NCBI GenBank assembly: GCA_900768815.1
Contig: CAAGEE010000018.1
Location: 137,000 to 200,999 of the forward strand
Direction of reading: 5' to 3'
Source of the DNA: Bacilli bacterium
GTDB taxonomy: Bacteria; Bacillota_I; Bacilli_A; RF39; UBA660
Length of the DNA: 64,000 nt
This document shows, piece by piece, positions 54,790 to 62,376 of this stretch; the stretch's first letter is position 1; each line of letters opens with the position of its first letter. Position numbers and translations under genes: made by a program. The notes beneath the pieces were generated by a model. That model had not been told where the DNA came from, did no database searches, and was given only the letters and a program-made list of their open reading frames with translations.

Positions 54790-55467
54790 ATGAAAAAGGC
54801 CAAGATTGTTAGTTGTCTTTTAATTATAATTTCAGTTTTAATGGTTTCTATTGGAATAAAATTTCAAGAGAAGGTTGATTCAGAGAATAATGATTTTCTT
54901 TCTTTTAATGAGGTAAACACTAATAATATTACAGCATCTGATAGTACTCTTAGTAAAACTATGAATGAGTATAGAGTTGATGATTCTTCTATTACAGCTA
55001 TTGATATGGAAACTGCTCCAGCATCGGTTTTAATTCCACCTAGGATTGAAGTGTTTGATGGCTTAACTATAGAAGAACTTACGGCTAAACTTGATAAAAA
55101 TTTAGGAACTGACATTTTAGCTGGTAAAGGATACTTTATTGCTGTTACTTGTCTTGAAAGAGGTATAGATCCTTATGTTGCTACAGCTATTATGTTACAT
55201 GAGACTGGTTGTGGTTCTAAGTGTTCTAATTTAGCAAGAGCTTGTTTTAATGTTGGCGGTCAAAAAGGTAGTCCTGGTTGTAATGGTGGTAGATTTAAGA
55301 GATTTAATACTTTAGAAGAGGGTATTGTTGGTTTTGCCGACAATTTATATAAAAATTATTATAGTGTTGGTCTTGATACTGTCGAAAAGATTGCTCCTAG
55401 GTATGCTGAAGGTAGTAGTTGGGCTGGTAAAATTAGTTTTTTTGTTAATAGGATTAAGAATAGCTAA
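54790..55467 (+). CDS. Membrane-anchored glucosaminidase-like peptidoglycan hydrolase
   Basis: This protein of about 225 residues has an N-terminal membrane anchor (about 5-24), a Ser/Thr/Glu-rich linker and a lysozyme-like domain (about 110-225). The domain contains TAIMLHETGCGSKCSNLARACFN (catalytic-like Glu in HETG, about residue 137), a CNGG loop and FNTLEEGIVGFADNLY. It looks like the glucosaminidase family fold that cleaves between GlcNAc and the next sugar, with an added cysteine pair. ATG 54790 follows GAGGTGG. The active-site assignment is from motif position only. Confidence 0.8.
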   Translation: MKKAKIVSCLLIIISVLMVSIGIKFQEKVDSENNDFLSFNEVNTNNITASDSTLSKTMNEYRVDDSSITAIDMETAPASVLIPPRIEVFDGLTIEELTAKLDKNLGTDILAGKGYFIAVTCLERGIDPYVATAIMLHETGCGSKCSNLARACFNVGGQKGSPGCNGGRFKRFNTLEEGIVGFADNLYKNYYSVGLDTVEKIAPRYAEGSSWAGKISFFVNRIKNS

Positions 55468-55482
55468 TAAATATAAATGCTT

Positions 55483-55511
55483 AAGGATATAAGGAAACTT
55501 ATGTCCTTTTA
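55483..55511 (+). terminator. Rho-independent terminator
   Basis: AAGGATATAAG and CTTATGTCCTT pair around a GAAA loop and are followed by T-rich sequence. Confidence 0.85.
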
Positions 55512-55512
55512 T

Positions 55513-55587
55513 ATGAAAAGGAAAAGTGCGAATAGTTATTTGGAAGAATTGAGATATTATTTAGATATAATGTTAGTGATGAGATAA
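55513..55587 (+). other. Gap between genes with a 24-codon frame
   Basis: After the terminator, an ATG opens MKRKSANSYLEELRYYLDIM and a few more residues to a TAA. It has no good ribosome binding site (an AGG-AAA stretch overlaps) and may be a gene remnant. The stretch from 55588 to the promoter at 55695 shows nothing else. Confidence 0.2.
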
Positions 55588-55694
55588 AGGCTAGTAAGTT
55601 TTTTTGTGATGGGGATGGTGTTGTAACTGAATGATATTTCCTAAGACAGTATCACAAATTAATCATAATATAAAAAGTTTGTAAAAGTGTCAAT

Positions 55695-55723
55695 TTGACA
55701 AATTTTATAACATATGATATAAT
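55695..55723 (+). promoter_or_regulatory. Consensus sigma-A promoter of the long structured RNA
   Basis: TTGACA (55695-55700) and TATAAT (55718-55723) are separated by 17 bases, a perfect vegetative promoter. Transcription should begin near 55730. Confidence 0.93.
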
Positions 55724-55729
55724 GTAGGA

Positions 55730-56329
55730 GTAATTGATGGCACATTATTCTAGTCAATTACTTTATTAGGAAGACGGGATTAAACAACCGTTATAGAGCA
55801 TATCTGTGAAACCTTTGGTGTTTGCTTTATACGCCCAGTGTAGGGTGGATGCTGAAGATGAAGATAATGGGCGCTCGTAATGGCATACGATAAACGACCC
55901 ATTATCTGTGGAGACCTACTATTTGTGATGAGCCTATACGTTTTATACTGATTGGACTTGTTACGAGGTAGGCTAGAACCTGCATTGTGGCGAAAGTTAT
56001 GTGCAGTGTAGCTTGTCTTGAGTGAGAGCTTTGGGATTAAAGAACTTGTTTATTAGAGCTGGCCAACTTTGATAAATATTGCTTTATGAAATTTCTCTTG
56101 CAAAAAAGAATAAATAATAAAGTGTTGGTGGGGAAATCTCCTAGAGTGTGTTTTACATAGGATTGCAGTGGATACTAAGTGGTAATCAAGTCGTATGAAT
56201 GGTAACATCATACTTATCTCTTTAAAGGGGAACCATGTATCTGGTAACGGATACGTAGAGATAAGGGAAATCCTACTTGACCTAAGATTCAAAGTTTACT
56301 ATGTTTAGAGCCATTAGTTTTTTTTTAAT
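55730..56329 (+). ncRNA. Long structured RNA, candidate OLE RNA
   Basis: About 600 bases contain no plausible reading frame but many complementary pairs. AGATAATGGG (55862-55871) pairs with CCCATTATCT (55898-55907), enclosing TCGTA/TACGA. AGCCTA (55931-55936) pairs with TAGGCT (55969-55974). CTGCA pairs with TGCAG near 55980-56006. TAGGATT (56158-56164) pairs with AATCCTA (56269-56275), enclosing CTTATCTCT (56213-56221)/AGAGATAAG (56257-56265), GTATC/GATAC and GTATGA/TCATAC. It is GC-richer than its surroundings. The size, ornate structure and immediate downstream membrane-protein gene match OLE RNA with its partner gene oapA, originally described in extremophilic Firmicutes. OLE identity is inference from architecture. 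A covariance search would decide. Confidence 0.8.
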
Positions 56330-56357
56330 AAAAAATAGTATTTATACTATTTTTTCT
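56330..56357 (+). terminator. Hairpin between the long RNA and the OapA-like gene
   Basis: AAATAGTA pairs with TACTATTT and is followed by T6. It could set the RNA 3' end while leaving partial readthrough into the membrane-protein gene, whose ribosome binding site starts just after. Confidence 0.7.
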
Positions 56358-56372
56358 ATATAGGAAGGTTAT

Positions 56373-56978
56373 ATGAATAGCAAGAAAAAATTGAGAAGAA
56401 ATGAATTTCAAGAATTAGTTATTGATACTAAGAAAAAAGAAAAAATTAGTAAAAAGAAAACTGATATGGGATGGATTAGTAAAATCATTTTAATAGCTTT
56501 TACTTTATCATTTGGACTTTCTTATGTATCGCAGGAGGCATTGCCTAAGTTATCAATATTTGGCGGAGTTGTTGTAACTTTATTATTTGTTGGCATTGGT
56601 ATTTTGTTTGATATAGTTGGTGTTGCGGTTACTAGTAGTGATGAAAAGGTATTTCATTCTATGAACTCTAGAAAAGTTAAAGGTGCAGATGTTGCTGTTA
56701 AATTTAAGAAGAATGCTTCAAAAGTATCTAACTTTTGTTGTGATGTAGTTGGCGACGTATGTGGAATTATTTCTGGTACAGCAGCGACGACAATAGCAGC
56801 AGTTGTTGCTGAAAAGTTTAATTTCAGTATATTGTTTACGGGTTTATTTGTGGCAGCAATAGTTGCAGCACTTACAATAGGTGGTAAAGCTTTAGGAAAA
56901 GGTTTTGCAATTAATAAAAGTAACATCATACTTTATGAATTTGCTAAAATAATTTCAATATTTTATAAGGCTAAGTAG
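56373..56978 (+). CDS. oapA: OapA-like (OLE-associated, DUF21-like) membrane protein
   Basis: This 201-residue protein has a Lys-rich N-terminal segment (about 1-30). Four hydrophobic helices follow (about 34-53, 60-85, 130-150 and 155-172), then a short tail. Between helices 2 and 3 lies the segment AVTSSDEKVFHSMNSRKVKGA, which resembles the DUF21 motif of CorC/CNNM-type transporters. OapA, the partner of OLE RNA, has the same size and relation to that domain. The gene follows the long structured RNA by about 40 bases with AGGAAGG as ribosome binding site, as in known OLE loci. OapA function is still debated (stress and magnesium sensitivity in Bacillus halodurans). Gene symbol rests on context. 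Confidence 0.75.
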   Translation: MNSKKKLRRNEFQELVIDTKKKEKISKKKTDMGWISKIILIAFTLSFGLSYVSQEALPKLSIFGGVVVTLLFVGIGILFDIVGVAVTSSDEKVFHSMNSRKVKGADVAVKFKKNASKVSNFCCDVVGDVCGIISGTAATTIAAVVAEKFNFSILFTGLFVAAIVAALTIGGKALGKGFAINKSNIILYEFAKIISIFYKAK

Positions 56979-56999
56979 TTGTACTTGCCTTATTTTTTT
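56967..56999 (+). terminator. Rho-independent terminator
   Basis: AAGG-C-AAGTA arms pair with TACTT-G-CCTT around GTTG and are followed by T7. It ends the long RNA/OapA-like unit. Confidence 0.75.
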
Positions 57000-57035
57000 A
57001 TTTATAGTAAAATTAAGAGGCGGTGGTGAAGACGA

Positions 57036-58616
57036 ATGATACAAGTAAATAATGTTAGTTTAAAATTTGGAAAGAGAGTCTTATTTGAAGATGTAAATAT
57101 TAAATTTACGAATGGTAATTGCTATGGTTTGATTGGGGCAAATGGTTCTGGTAAATCAACATTTTTAAAGATATTGTCAGGAGAGTTAGAAACTACGACT
57201 GGCGAAGTTGTTATTTCTAAGAATGAAAGACTTTCTATTTTGAAGCAGGATCATTATCAGTTTGATGATAAGAGAGTTATTGATGTAGTTATTATGGGAA
57301 ATAGTAAACTATATGAAATAATGGAAGAGAAGAATAAGATGTATGCTCAGACTGAGTTTAGTGAAGAAGATGGTATGAAACTTGCTAATTTGGAAGCTGA
57401 ATTTATGGACTTGGATGGCTGGAATGCAGAGTCTGATGCTAGTACACTTTTAAATAATTTAGGTGTTAAGGATGAATATCATTATGTTTTAATGGGTGAA
57501 TTACCAGTAAAACTTAGAGTTAAGGTTTTACTTGCTCAAGCATTATTTGGAAATCCAGATATATTACTTTTAGATGAACCTACTAACAGTTTGGATATTG
57601 AGGCTATTAAATGGTTAGAAGAATTTTTAATTAATTTTAATAATACAGTTATTATTGTTTCGCATGATAGACATTTTTTAAATAAAGTATGTACACATAT
57701 TGCGGATATTGATTATGGTAAGATTAAACTTTATGTTGGTAACTATGATTTCTGGTATGAATCTAGTGAATTGTTACAAAAACAGATGAGAGATTCTAAT
57801 AAGAAAAAAGAAGAGAAAATTAAAGAATTACAAGCCTTTATTGCGAGATTCTCGGCTAATGCTTCAAAGTCAAAACAAGCAACTTCTAGAAAGAAAATGC
57901 TTGATAAGATTCAATTAGATGAGATAGTTCCTTCTTCTAGAAAATATCCTTATATTGATTTTAAGATAGAAAAGCCAGCTGGTAAGGAAATATTAAAAGT
58001 AGAAAACTTAACTAAAGTAGTTGATGGTAAGAAGATTTTAGATAAGGTATCATTTACAGTACTTAAAGGTGATAAGATTGCGATACTTGCTAATAATGAT
58101 ATGGTTAAAACAACTTTATTTAATATTTTATCTGGTAAGGAAAAATATGATAAGGGTAGTATTGAATGGGGTAAGACTATTGTAGCTGGCTATTTACCAC
58201 AAGATAATACAGAGTATTTTGATGTTGATAAAAACATTATTGAGTGGATTGGACAATATTATGATATTAAGGATGAAACAGTACTTAGAGGTTTCTTAGG
58301 TAGAATGTTATTTTCTGGAGATGATGTATTTAAGAAAGTAAATGTATTATCTGGTGGAGAAAAAATGAGATGTATGTTATCTAAGATGATGTTAGAAGGG
58401 CCTAATTTCTTAATATTAGATGAGCCTACTAATCATTTAGATTTGGAAAGTATTACATCATTAAATAAGGGACTAATTAATTTCCAAGGAGAAGTTTTAT
58501 TTACTTCAAGAGACTATGAGCTTAATAGTACAGTTGCGAATAGAATAATTGAAATATTAGATGATGGAACTATTATAGATAGATGTGTTCCATACGAAGA
58601 GTATATTGAGAAATAA
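57036..58616 (+). CDS. ABC-F ATPase, YkpA/YbiT-like
   Basis: This 526-residue soluble protein has two ABC domains joined by the charged P-site tRNA-interaction linker (KQMRDSNKKKEEKIKELQ, about 248-265). NBD1 has Walker A GANGSGKST, and its Walker B LLLDEPTNSLD is normal. Its signature LSGGQ is replaced: the equivalent reads LPVKLRVKV. NBD2 has a degenerate Walker A (ANNDMVKTT, a known feature of the YkpA/YbiT branch), signature LSGGEKMR and LILDEPTNHLD. ABC-F proteins act on stalled ribosomes at the E site. The start is the ATG at 57036, and a terminator follows. Confidence 0.9.
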   Translation: MIQVNNVSLKFGKRVLFEDVNIKFTNGNCYGLIGANGSGKSTFLKILSGELETTTGEVVISKNERLSILKQDHYQFDDKRVIDVVIMGNSKLYEIMEEKNKMYAQTEFSEEDGMKLANLEAEFMDLDGWNAESDASTLLNNLGVKDEYHYVLMGELPVKLRVKVLLAQALFGNPDILLLDEPTNSLDIEAIKWLEEFLINFNNTVIIVSHDRHFLNKVCTHIADIDYGKIKLYVGNYDFWYESSELLQKQMRDSNKKKEEKIKELQAFIARFSANASKSKQATSRKKMLDKIQLDEIVPSSRKYPYIDFKIEKPAGKEILKVENLTKVVDGKKILDKVSFTVLKGDKIAILANNDMVKTTLFNILSGKEKYDKGSIEWGKTIVAGYLPQDNTEYFDVDKNIIEWIGQYYDIKDETVLRGFLGRMLFSGDDVFKKVNVLSGGEKMRCMLSKMMLEGPNFLILDEPTNHLDLESITSLNKGLINFQGEVLFTSRDYELNSTVANRIIEILDDGTIIDRCVPYEEYIEK

Positions 58617-58619
58617 TAA

Positions 58620-58665
58620 AAAGATAAGATAGTTGAGAAGTGTTCTAACTATATTATCTTTTTTT
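58620..58665 (+). terminator. Rho-independent terminator
   Basis: AAGATAA...ATAGTT pairs with AACTAT...TTATCTT and is followed by more T. It separates the ABC-F gene from the convergent dehydratase operon. Confidence 0.88.
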
Positions 58666-58686
58666 GTTTGGTTATTTTATAGACGG

Positions 58687-59637
58687 TTAAGAAGTTTTTA
58701 CTTTGCCTCTTTCACAACGGTTTCCCCATGAGTCAATTAGATGGTTATTTTTCTCGATACAGATTATTTCACAATTATTAGGACAGTTTTCACAGTTTTT
58801 ACTGGTTGTTTTAAAATTATCGGTAATGATGTTGAAGGAGAAACATATTTCTTCTTTTTCTTTAGAAAGGATTGCTACACCTAAGGCACCCATTAGATGA
58901 CCATCTTTATCAGTAATTACTTTGGTATTTAATATTTCTTCAAATGCTTTTTTTACGGCTATATTTTTAGATACGCCTCCTTGGAAGATGACGGGGTCTT
59001 CTATTTTTTTACCTTTTGCGACGTTATTTAGATAGTTTAGAGCAATACTTCGGCAAAGACCAGCTATTATATCTTTTTTTTCATAGCCAAGTTGAGCTTT
59101 GTGTACTAAGTCACTTTCGGCAAAGACGGTGCATCTTGCTGCGATGGAAGCTGGATTTTTACTGGTTAGAGCAATATTACCAAATTCTTCAATAGGAATT
59201 TCTAAACGTTTGGCTTGACTAGTTAAAAAAGCCCCAGTACCTGCTGCACATAAGGTGTTCATAGCATAGTCTATTACAATACCATCTTTGATGATAATAA
59301 TTTTAGAGTCTTGTCCACCAATTTCTATAATTGTTCTAATACTTGGGTATTTTGATAAAGTTCCAATGGCATGAGCTGTGATTTCGTTTTTGATTATATT
59401 GGCATTTAGTATGGTGCCTATTAGTTTACGTGCTGAACCGGTGGTACCAACTGAAACTATTTTAATATTTTTGCTTTTTATTTGCTTTTGTAAATCTTTT
59501 AGGACTTCTTTTACAGCATTTATTGGATTTCCTTTAGTCCAGAGGTAGGTACTTGCTAGAATAGTGTTATTTTTATCTATTATTACACCTTTTGTTGATA
59601 TTGAACCAATATCTATTCCCAGGTAACCTTTAATCAT
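58687..59637 (-). CDS. BadF/HgdC-type ATPase (dehydratase activase)
   Basis: This 316-residue protein of the acetate/sugar kinase-HSP70-like fold carries GIDIGSISTKG (phosphate 1), EIGGQDSK (phosphate 2), NTLCAAGTGAFL (the family signature with Cys in place for a shared [4Fe-4S] cluster) and ARCTVFAESD. Its C-terminal cysteine set (CENCPNNCEIIC) is typical of the DUF2229-associated subfamily. In family knowledge, such ATPases inject a low-potential electron into 2-hydroxyacyl-CoA dehydratase-like partners. It is the last gene of a three-gene operon, starting four bases inside its upstream partner. Confidence 0.88.
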   Translation of the reverse strand: MIKGYLGIDIGSISTKGVIIDKNNTILASTYLWTKGNPINAVKEVLKDLQKQIKSKNIKIVSVGTTGSARKLIGTILNANIIKNEITAHAIGTLSKYPSIRTIIEIGGQDSKIIIIKDGIVIDYAMNTLCAAGTGAFLTSQAKRLEIPIEEFGNIALTSKNPASIAARCTVFAESDLVHKAQLGYEKKDIIAGLCRSIALNYLNNVAKGKKIEDPVIFQGGVSKNIAVKKAFEEILNTKVITDKDGHLMGALGVAILSKEKEEICFSFNIITDNFKTTSKNCENCPNNCEIICIEKNNHLIDSWGNRCERGKVKTS

Positions 59638-60701
59638 TTTTTATCTCTCCTTATTCTTATTAAGTCTTCAAAGGCTTCTAATCTAGTTTTTATTCCTTCA
59701 TCGGAAGTTTCAACATCATATGAAAAGAAAATTATTGGCATTTCATGTTCATTACATATTTTTTGTATTATAGGGATAGCTCCTATTTCGGGAGTACACC
59801 CAAATGGCTTTGTATGAATTATGCCATCATATTTTTTGTTTATTAGTTTGATTGTTCTATAAACATTATCAAGTCCATCGGCACCTAGAGTATATTTGCA
59901 GTAAGGTTTTGTTTTTTTTAACATATGATGCGTTAGATATTTTTTTTGCCAAAGTAAGTAACTTAGATTAGTATATCTTTTTATTTCAATATGCATTTTG
60001 GCTAGCTCTTTTTCAAGAAAATAAGTAGCAAAAGGTTCCATAGCAGTATATAGTTCACCAATTATACCAATTTTTAGGCAGTTTTTTGGTTTAGCAATAG
60101 GAAGTTTTTTGATGTTGTGCTTGTATTTAAAATAAGTGTGAGTTAGTTTAGTAATACTTTTTGTTTTTTTGAAAGAGTTTAGCATTTTGTTTTTGATTTT
60201 TAAAAAGGAGTTTTTTTCAATTTCAAAACCAATTCTTGTTCTAATTATCTTGTCAATTTTATCCATCTGCCAGATAAAGAAAACCGTGTAGAGTAATTGA
60301 TGAATAAAATAAATAAAATTTAAATTTGGATTTAGTTTTTTAAAGTTTTTATAAACTTTTAGGATATTTAATTTACCATTTTGAATAAGATTGTAAAATT
60401 CAAAATTATAACCTAGGTCTTTTAGAATTGTTTCTGTTACTTCGGCATAATAGCGATAGCGACAACCACCACCAGCAGTAAAGAGAATGGTTGCTCCTTG
60501 GTTTAGAGATTCTATGAAGTTACCGAGATTGTATTTGAACGGAAGACAAACAGAGTCGGGAGAATACTTGGAACCAAGTTCTATTGTTTTTTTTGTTATA
60601 GGTGGGGCGGGCTGTACTTTTAGTTTGGTTGTCCTTTTTAGAAAGGTTTCTATTGGAATATAATAATCTCCTAGATGTGGAAAACTAATTATTTTTGACA
60701 T
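59634..60701 (-). CDS. 2-hydroxyacyl-CoA dehydratase-like subunit (HgdB/DUF2229-associated)
   Basis: This 355-residue protein begins MSKIISFPHLGDYYIPIETFL. It has the family features SVCLPFKYNLGNFIE (a cluster Cys), ILFTAGGGCRYRYYA (second Cys), GIIHTKPFGCTPE (third Cys) and SYDVETSDEGIKTRLEAFED at the end. These are the Fe-S cluster and substrate-pocket motifs of the dehydratase-like half of large activase fusion proteins. The gene overlaps both neighbours by 4 and 13 bases, so the three proteins should be made in fixed ratio. The substrate is unknown. Confidence 0.82.
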   Translation of the reverse strand: MSKIISFPHLGDYYIPIETFLKRTTKLKVQPAPPITKKTIELGSKYSPDSVCLPFKYNLGNFIESLNQGATILFTAGGGCRYRYYAEVTETILKDLGYNFEFYNLIQNGKLNILKVYKNFKKLNPNLNFIYFIHQLLYTVFFIWQMDKIDKIIRTRIGFEIEKNSFLKIKNKMLNSFKKTKSITKLTHTYFKYKHNIKKLPIAKPKNCLKIGIIGELYTAMEPFATYFLEKELAKMHIEIKRYTNLSYLLWQKKYLTHHMLKKTKPYCKYTLGADGLDNVYRTIKLINKKYDGIIHTKPFGCTPEIGAIPIIQKICNEHEMPIIFFSYDVETSDEGIKTRLEAFEDLIRIRRDKK

Positions 60702-61603
60702 AATCTTCTCCTTTCTAAGATGTCTATAAAACTTTCAAGTCTGGTTATGACGCCAGACTCACTATTTAGATCTTCAAATACTAAAGTAATGATAGGAATA
60801 TTTTTAATTTTTCTGGTTATTAATTCATTACTCAAGGAATCTGGTCCGCATGGAAATGAAGAAACTATGATAATTCCATCAACTTTATCATGATAGTAAT
60901 TGATACTTGCAACTACTTCTTTACTGTGAGTCCAATGAATGTCAGTTGATAATTGTTGACATTCAGTATCAATTATTGTGCTGTCTATTTTGTTGCTATA
61001 GAGAATTGAAACATTATTTTTTGATAAAAAGTTGGTGATAGTTTTTCCAATTAATTCGTCATATAAATTGTAGGGGTGACCAGCAAGAAGAATTTTTATG
61101 GAGTTTGTTTCTAGAATTTGACGTTGGCTTTCTTCTTCAATTTTTCTTTTTTCTTGGGCAACTTTCTCGGCATGCTTAAAAGCATTATATGTTTCTATAT
61201 AAGATATTCCTAGAGTTTCACCTAGTTTTAGAAAAGCAATTAGTTTACTTTTTCCTTTTGTTAAGTCAATATTGTAATTTAGTATTTTTACGTCGAATAT
61301 GTTGTTTACTAGATCGTATAGGCTGTTAAAGTTTGTACAAACCTGCTCGTTTTTCTTAATAGAATACATTCTTGGTACTAAAATGTAGTCACATTTATCT
61401 TTTAAATCTAGAATATGTCCTAGATATATTTTTAGAGCTAGACAGCTTTCAGAGTTTGCAAGCGATGTGCCATTTTGTAGTATTTTCTTATTGCTTTTTG
61501 AACTTATGATTGTGTTAAATCCTAGTTTAGTAAAAAAAGCCTGCCAAAAGTCCTTGTCATAGTAGTAAAGTAATGCTCTAGGTAATCCGATAGTTTTTTT
61601 TAT
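60689..61603 (-). CDS. DUF2229 (CoA-activase-related) protein, apparent ATA start
   Basis: The clear family N-terminus KKTIGLPRALLYYYDKDFWQ is encoded at 61547-61600, directly preceded in frame by ATA (61601-61603) and an upstream TGA. No ATG, GTG or TTG occurs in this frame until Met79 (61369). A GAGGACGTGAT ribosome binding site lies upstream at the right place. The rest (about 80-304) contains AGHPYNLYDE, FPCGPDSLSNEL and LVFEDLNSESGVITRLESFIDI, typical of DUF2229 proteins with a cysteine pair. The gene overlaps its partner by 13 bases. ATA initiation, a damaged start, or a shorter product from Met79 are possible. Confidence 0.8.
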   Translation of the reverse strand: MKKTIGLPRALLYYYDKDFWQAFFTKLGFNTIISSKSNKKILQNGTSLANSESCLALKIYLGHILDLKDKCDYILVPRMYSIKKNEQVCTNFNSLYDLVNNIFDVKILNYNIDLTKGKSKLIAFLKLGETLGISYIETYNAFKHAEKVAQEKRKIEEESQRQILETNSIKILLAGHPYNLYDELIGKTITNFLSKNNVSILYSNKIDSTIIDTECQQLSTDIHWTHSKEVVASINYYHDKVDGIIIVSSFPCGPDSLSNELITRKIKNIPIITLVFEDLNSESGVITRLESFIDILERRRLCQK

Positions 61604-61846
61604 AGTATCACGTCCTCATTAAAAAATATGAAGTGTTAGTATTGACTATTTCTTTTTTTGTCGACAAGTTGGGACATAATTCTTTTTTATAATTAGTGAT
61701 ATGTTTGTAATGATGGTTTTTTTCATGTGTATAATAGTAAACAATTTTACTCTTTGTGTAGGTTCTTTAGAAATTTTGTTTTGAAGTTTATTTTAATTAT
61801 GTTATAATTGATTTAACAAATTACTATATTTATTATGGAGGTTAAT
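61604..61846. other. Divergent promoter region
   Basis: This 243-base gap separates the minus-strand dehydratase operon from the plus-strand PH-domain gene. On the plus strand a TATAAT lies near 61802, and GGAGG at 61837 is the ribosome binding site. On the minus strand GAGG and GTGAT precede the operon. No RNA structure stands out. Confidence 0.5.
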
Positions 61847-62320
61847 ATGAGCATAGTTTATAAAAAGGCATTAAAATTTAAAAAAGAGCATCCTTCTACA
61901 ATTGGTTGGCGTTTGAAGAAAAATTCAGCAATTGTTGAAAAACATTTAAATCCAGGTGAAAAAGTTTTATATGTGTTTGTAGCACAAAAAAATGATAATC
62001 CCTTAGATGTTTTGAGTACTGCGGTTATTGCTCTTACTGATAAGAGAATTCTTATTGGACGTAAGAGGGTTGTGTTTGGATACTTTTTAGATTCAGTAAC
62101 TCCGGATTTATTTAATGACTTGAAAGTAAAGGGAGGTTTGATTTGGGGTAAAGTTTACATCGATACAGTAAAGGAGTTTATTACTCTTTCTAATATTGGA
62201 GTAGAAGCTTTGCCAGAAATCGAAACTGAAATCAGTAGTTATATGATGGAAATGAAAAGAAAATATTATTCTCATAGTCGTGATGATGATGATATTGATG
62301 CAGAAGAAAGAGATGATTAG
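61847..62320 (+). CDS. Bacterial PH-domain protein
   Basis: This protein of about 157 residues contains LNPGEKVLYVFVAQKN, ALTDKRILIGRKRVVFG and DTVKEFITLSNIG, the strand and LTDKRI pattern of the bacterial YokE/SHOCT-linked PH-like domain. It ends in a basic helix and an Asp-rich tail (DDDDIDAEERDD). ATG 61847 is chosen because GGAGG sits seven bases upstream; an upstream in-frame ATG lies inside that site. It probably binds membrane or protein partners. A terminator follows. Confidence 0.75.
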   Translation: MSIVYKKALKFKKEHPSTIGWRLKKNSAIVEKHLNPGEKVLYVFVAQKNDNPLDVLSTAVIALTDKRILIGRKRVVFGYFLDSVTPDLFNDLKVKGGLIWGKVYIDTVKEFITLSNIGVEALPEIETEISSYMMEMKRKYYSHSRDDDDIDAEERDD

Positions 62321-62326
62321 GAAATT

Positions 62327-62353
62327 AAAGTCTTTATTTAGACTTTTTTTTTT
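62327..62353 (+). terminator. Rho-independent terminator
   Basis: AAAGTCT pairs with AGACTTT and is followed by T6. Confidence 0.92.
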
Positions 62354-62376
62354 GCTATAATGAAGATGGTGATAGT

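Noticed and set aside
56053..56292. 79-residue minus-strand frame inside the long RNA
   Set aside because: There is no ribosome binding site, and the sequence is explained by nested RNA helices on the plus strand.
55730..56329. Long RNA considered as group II intron, RNase P, tmRNA or 23S fragment
   Set aside because: There is no GUGYG start or domain V, no RNase P core, no tagging frame, and no rRNA signature was seen.
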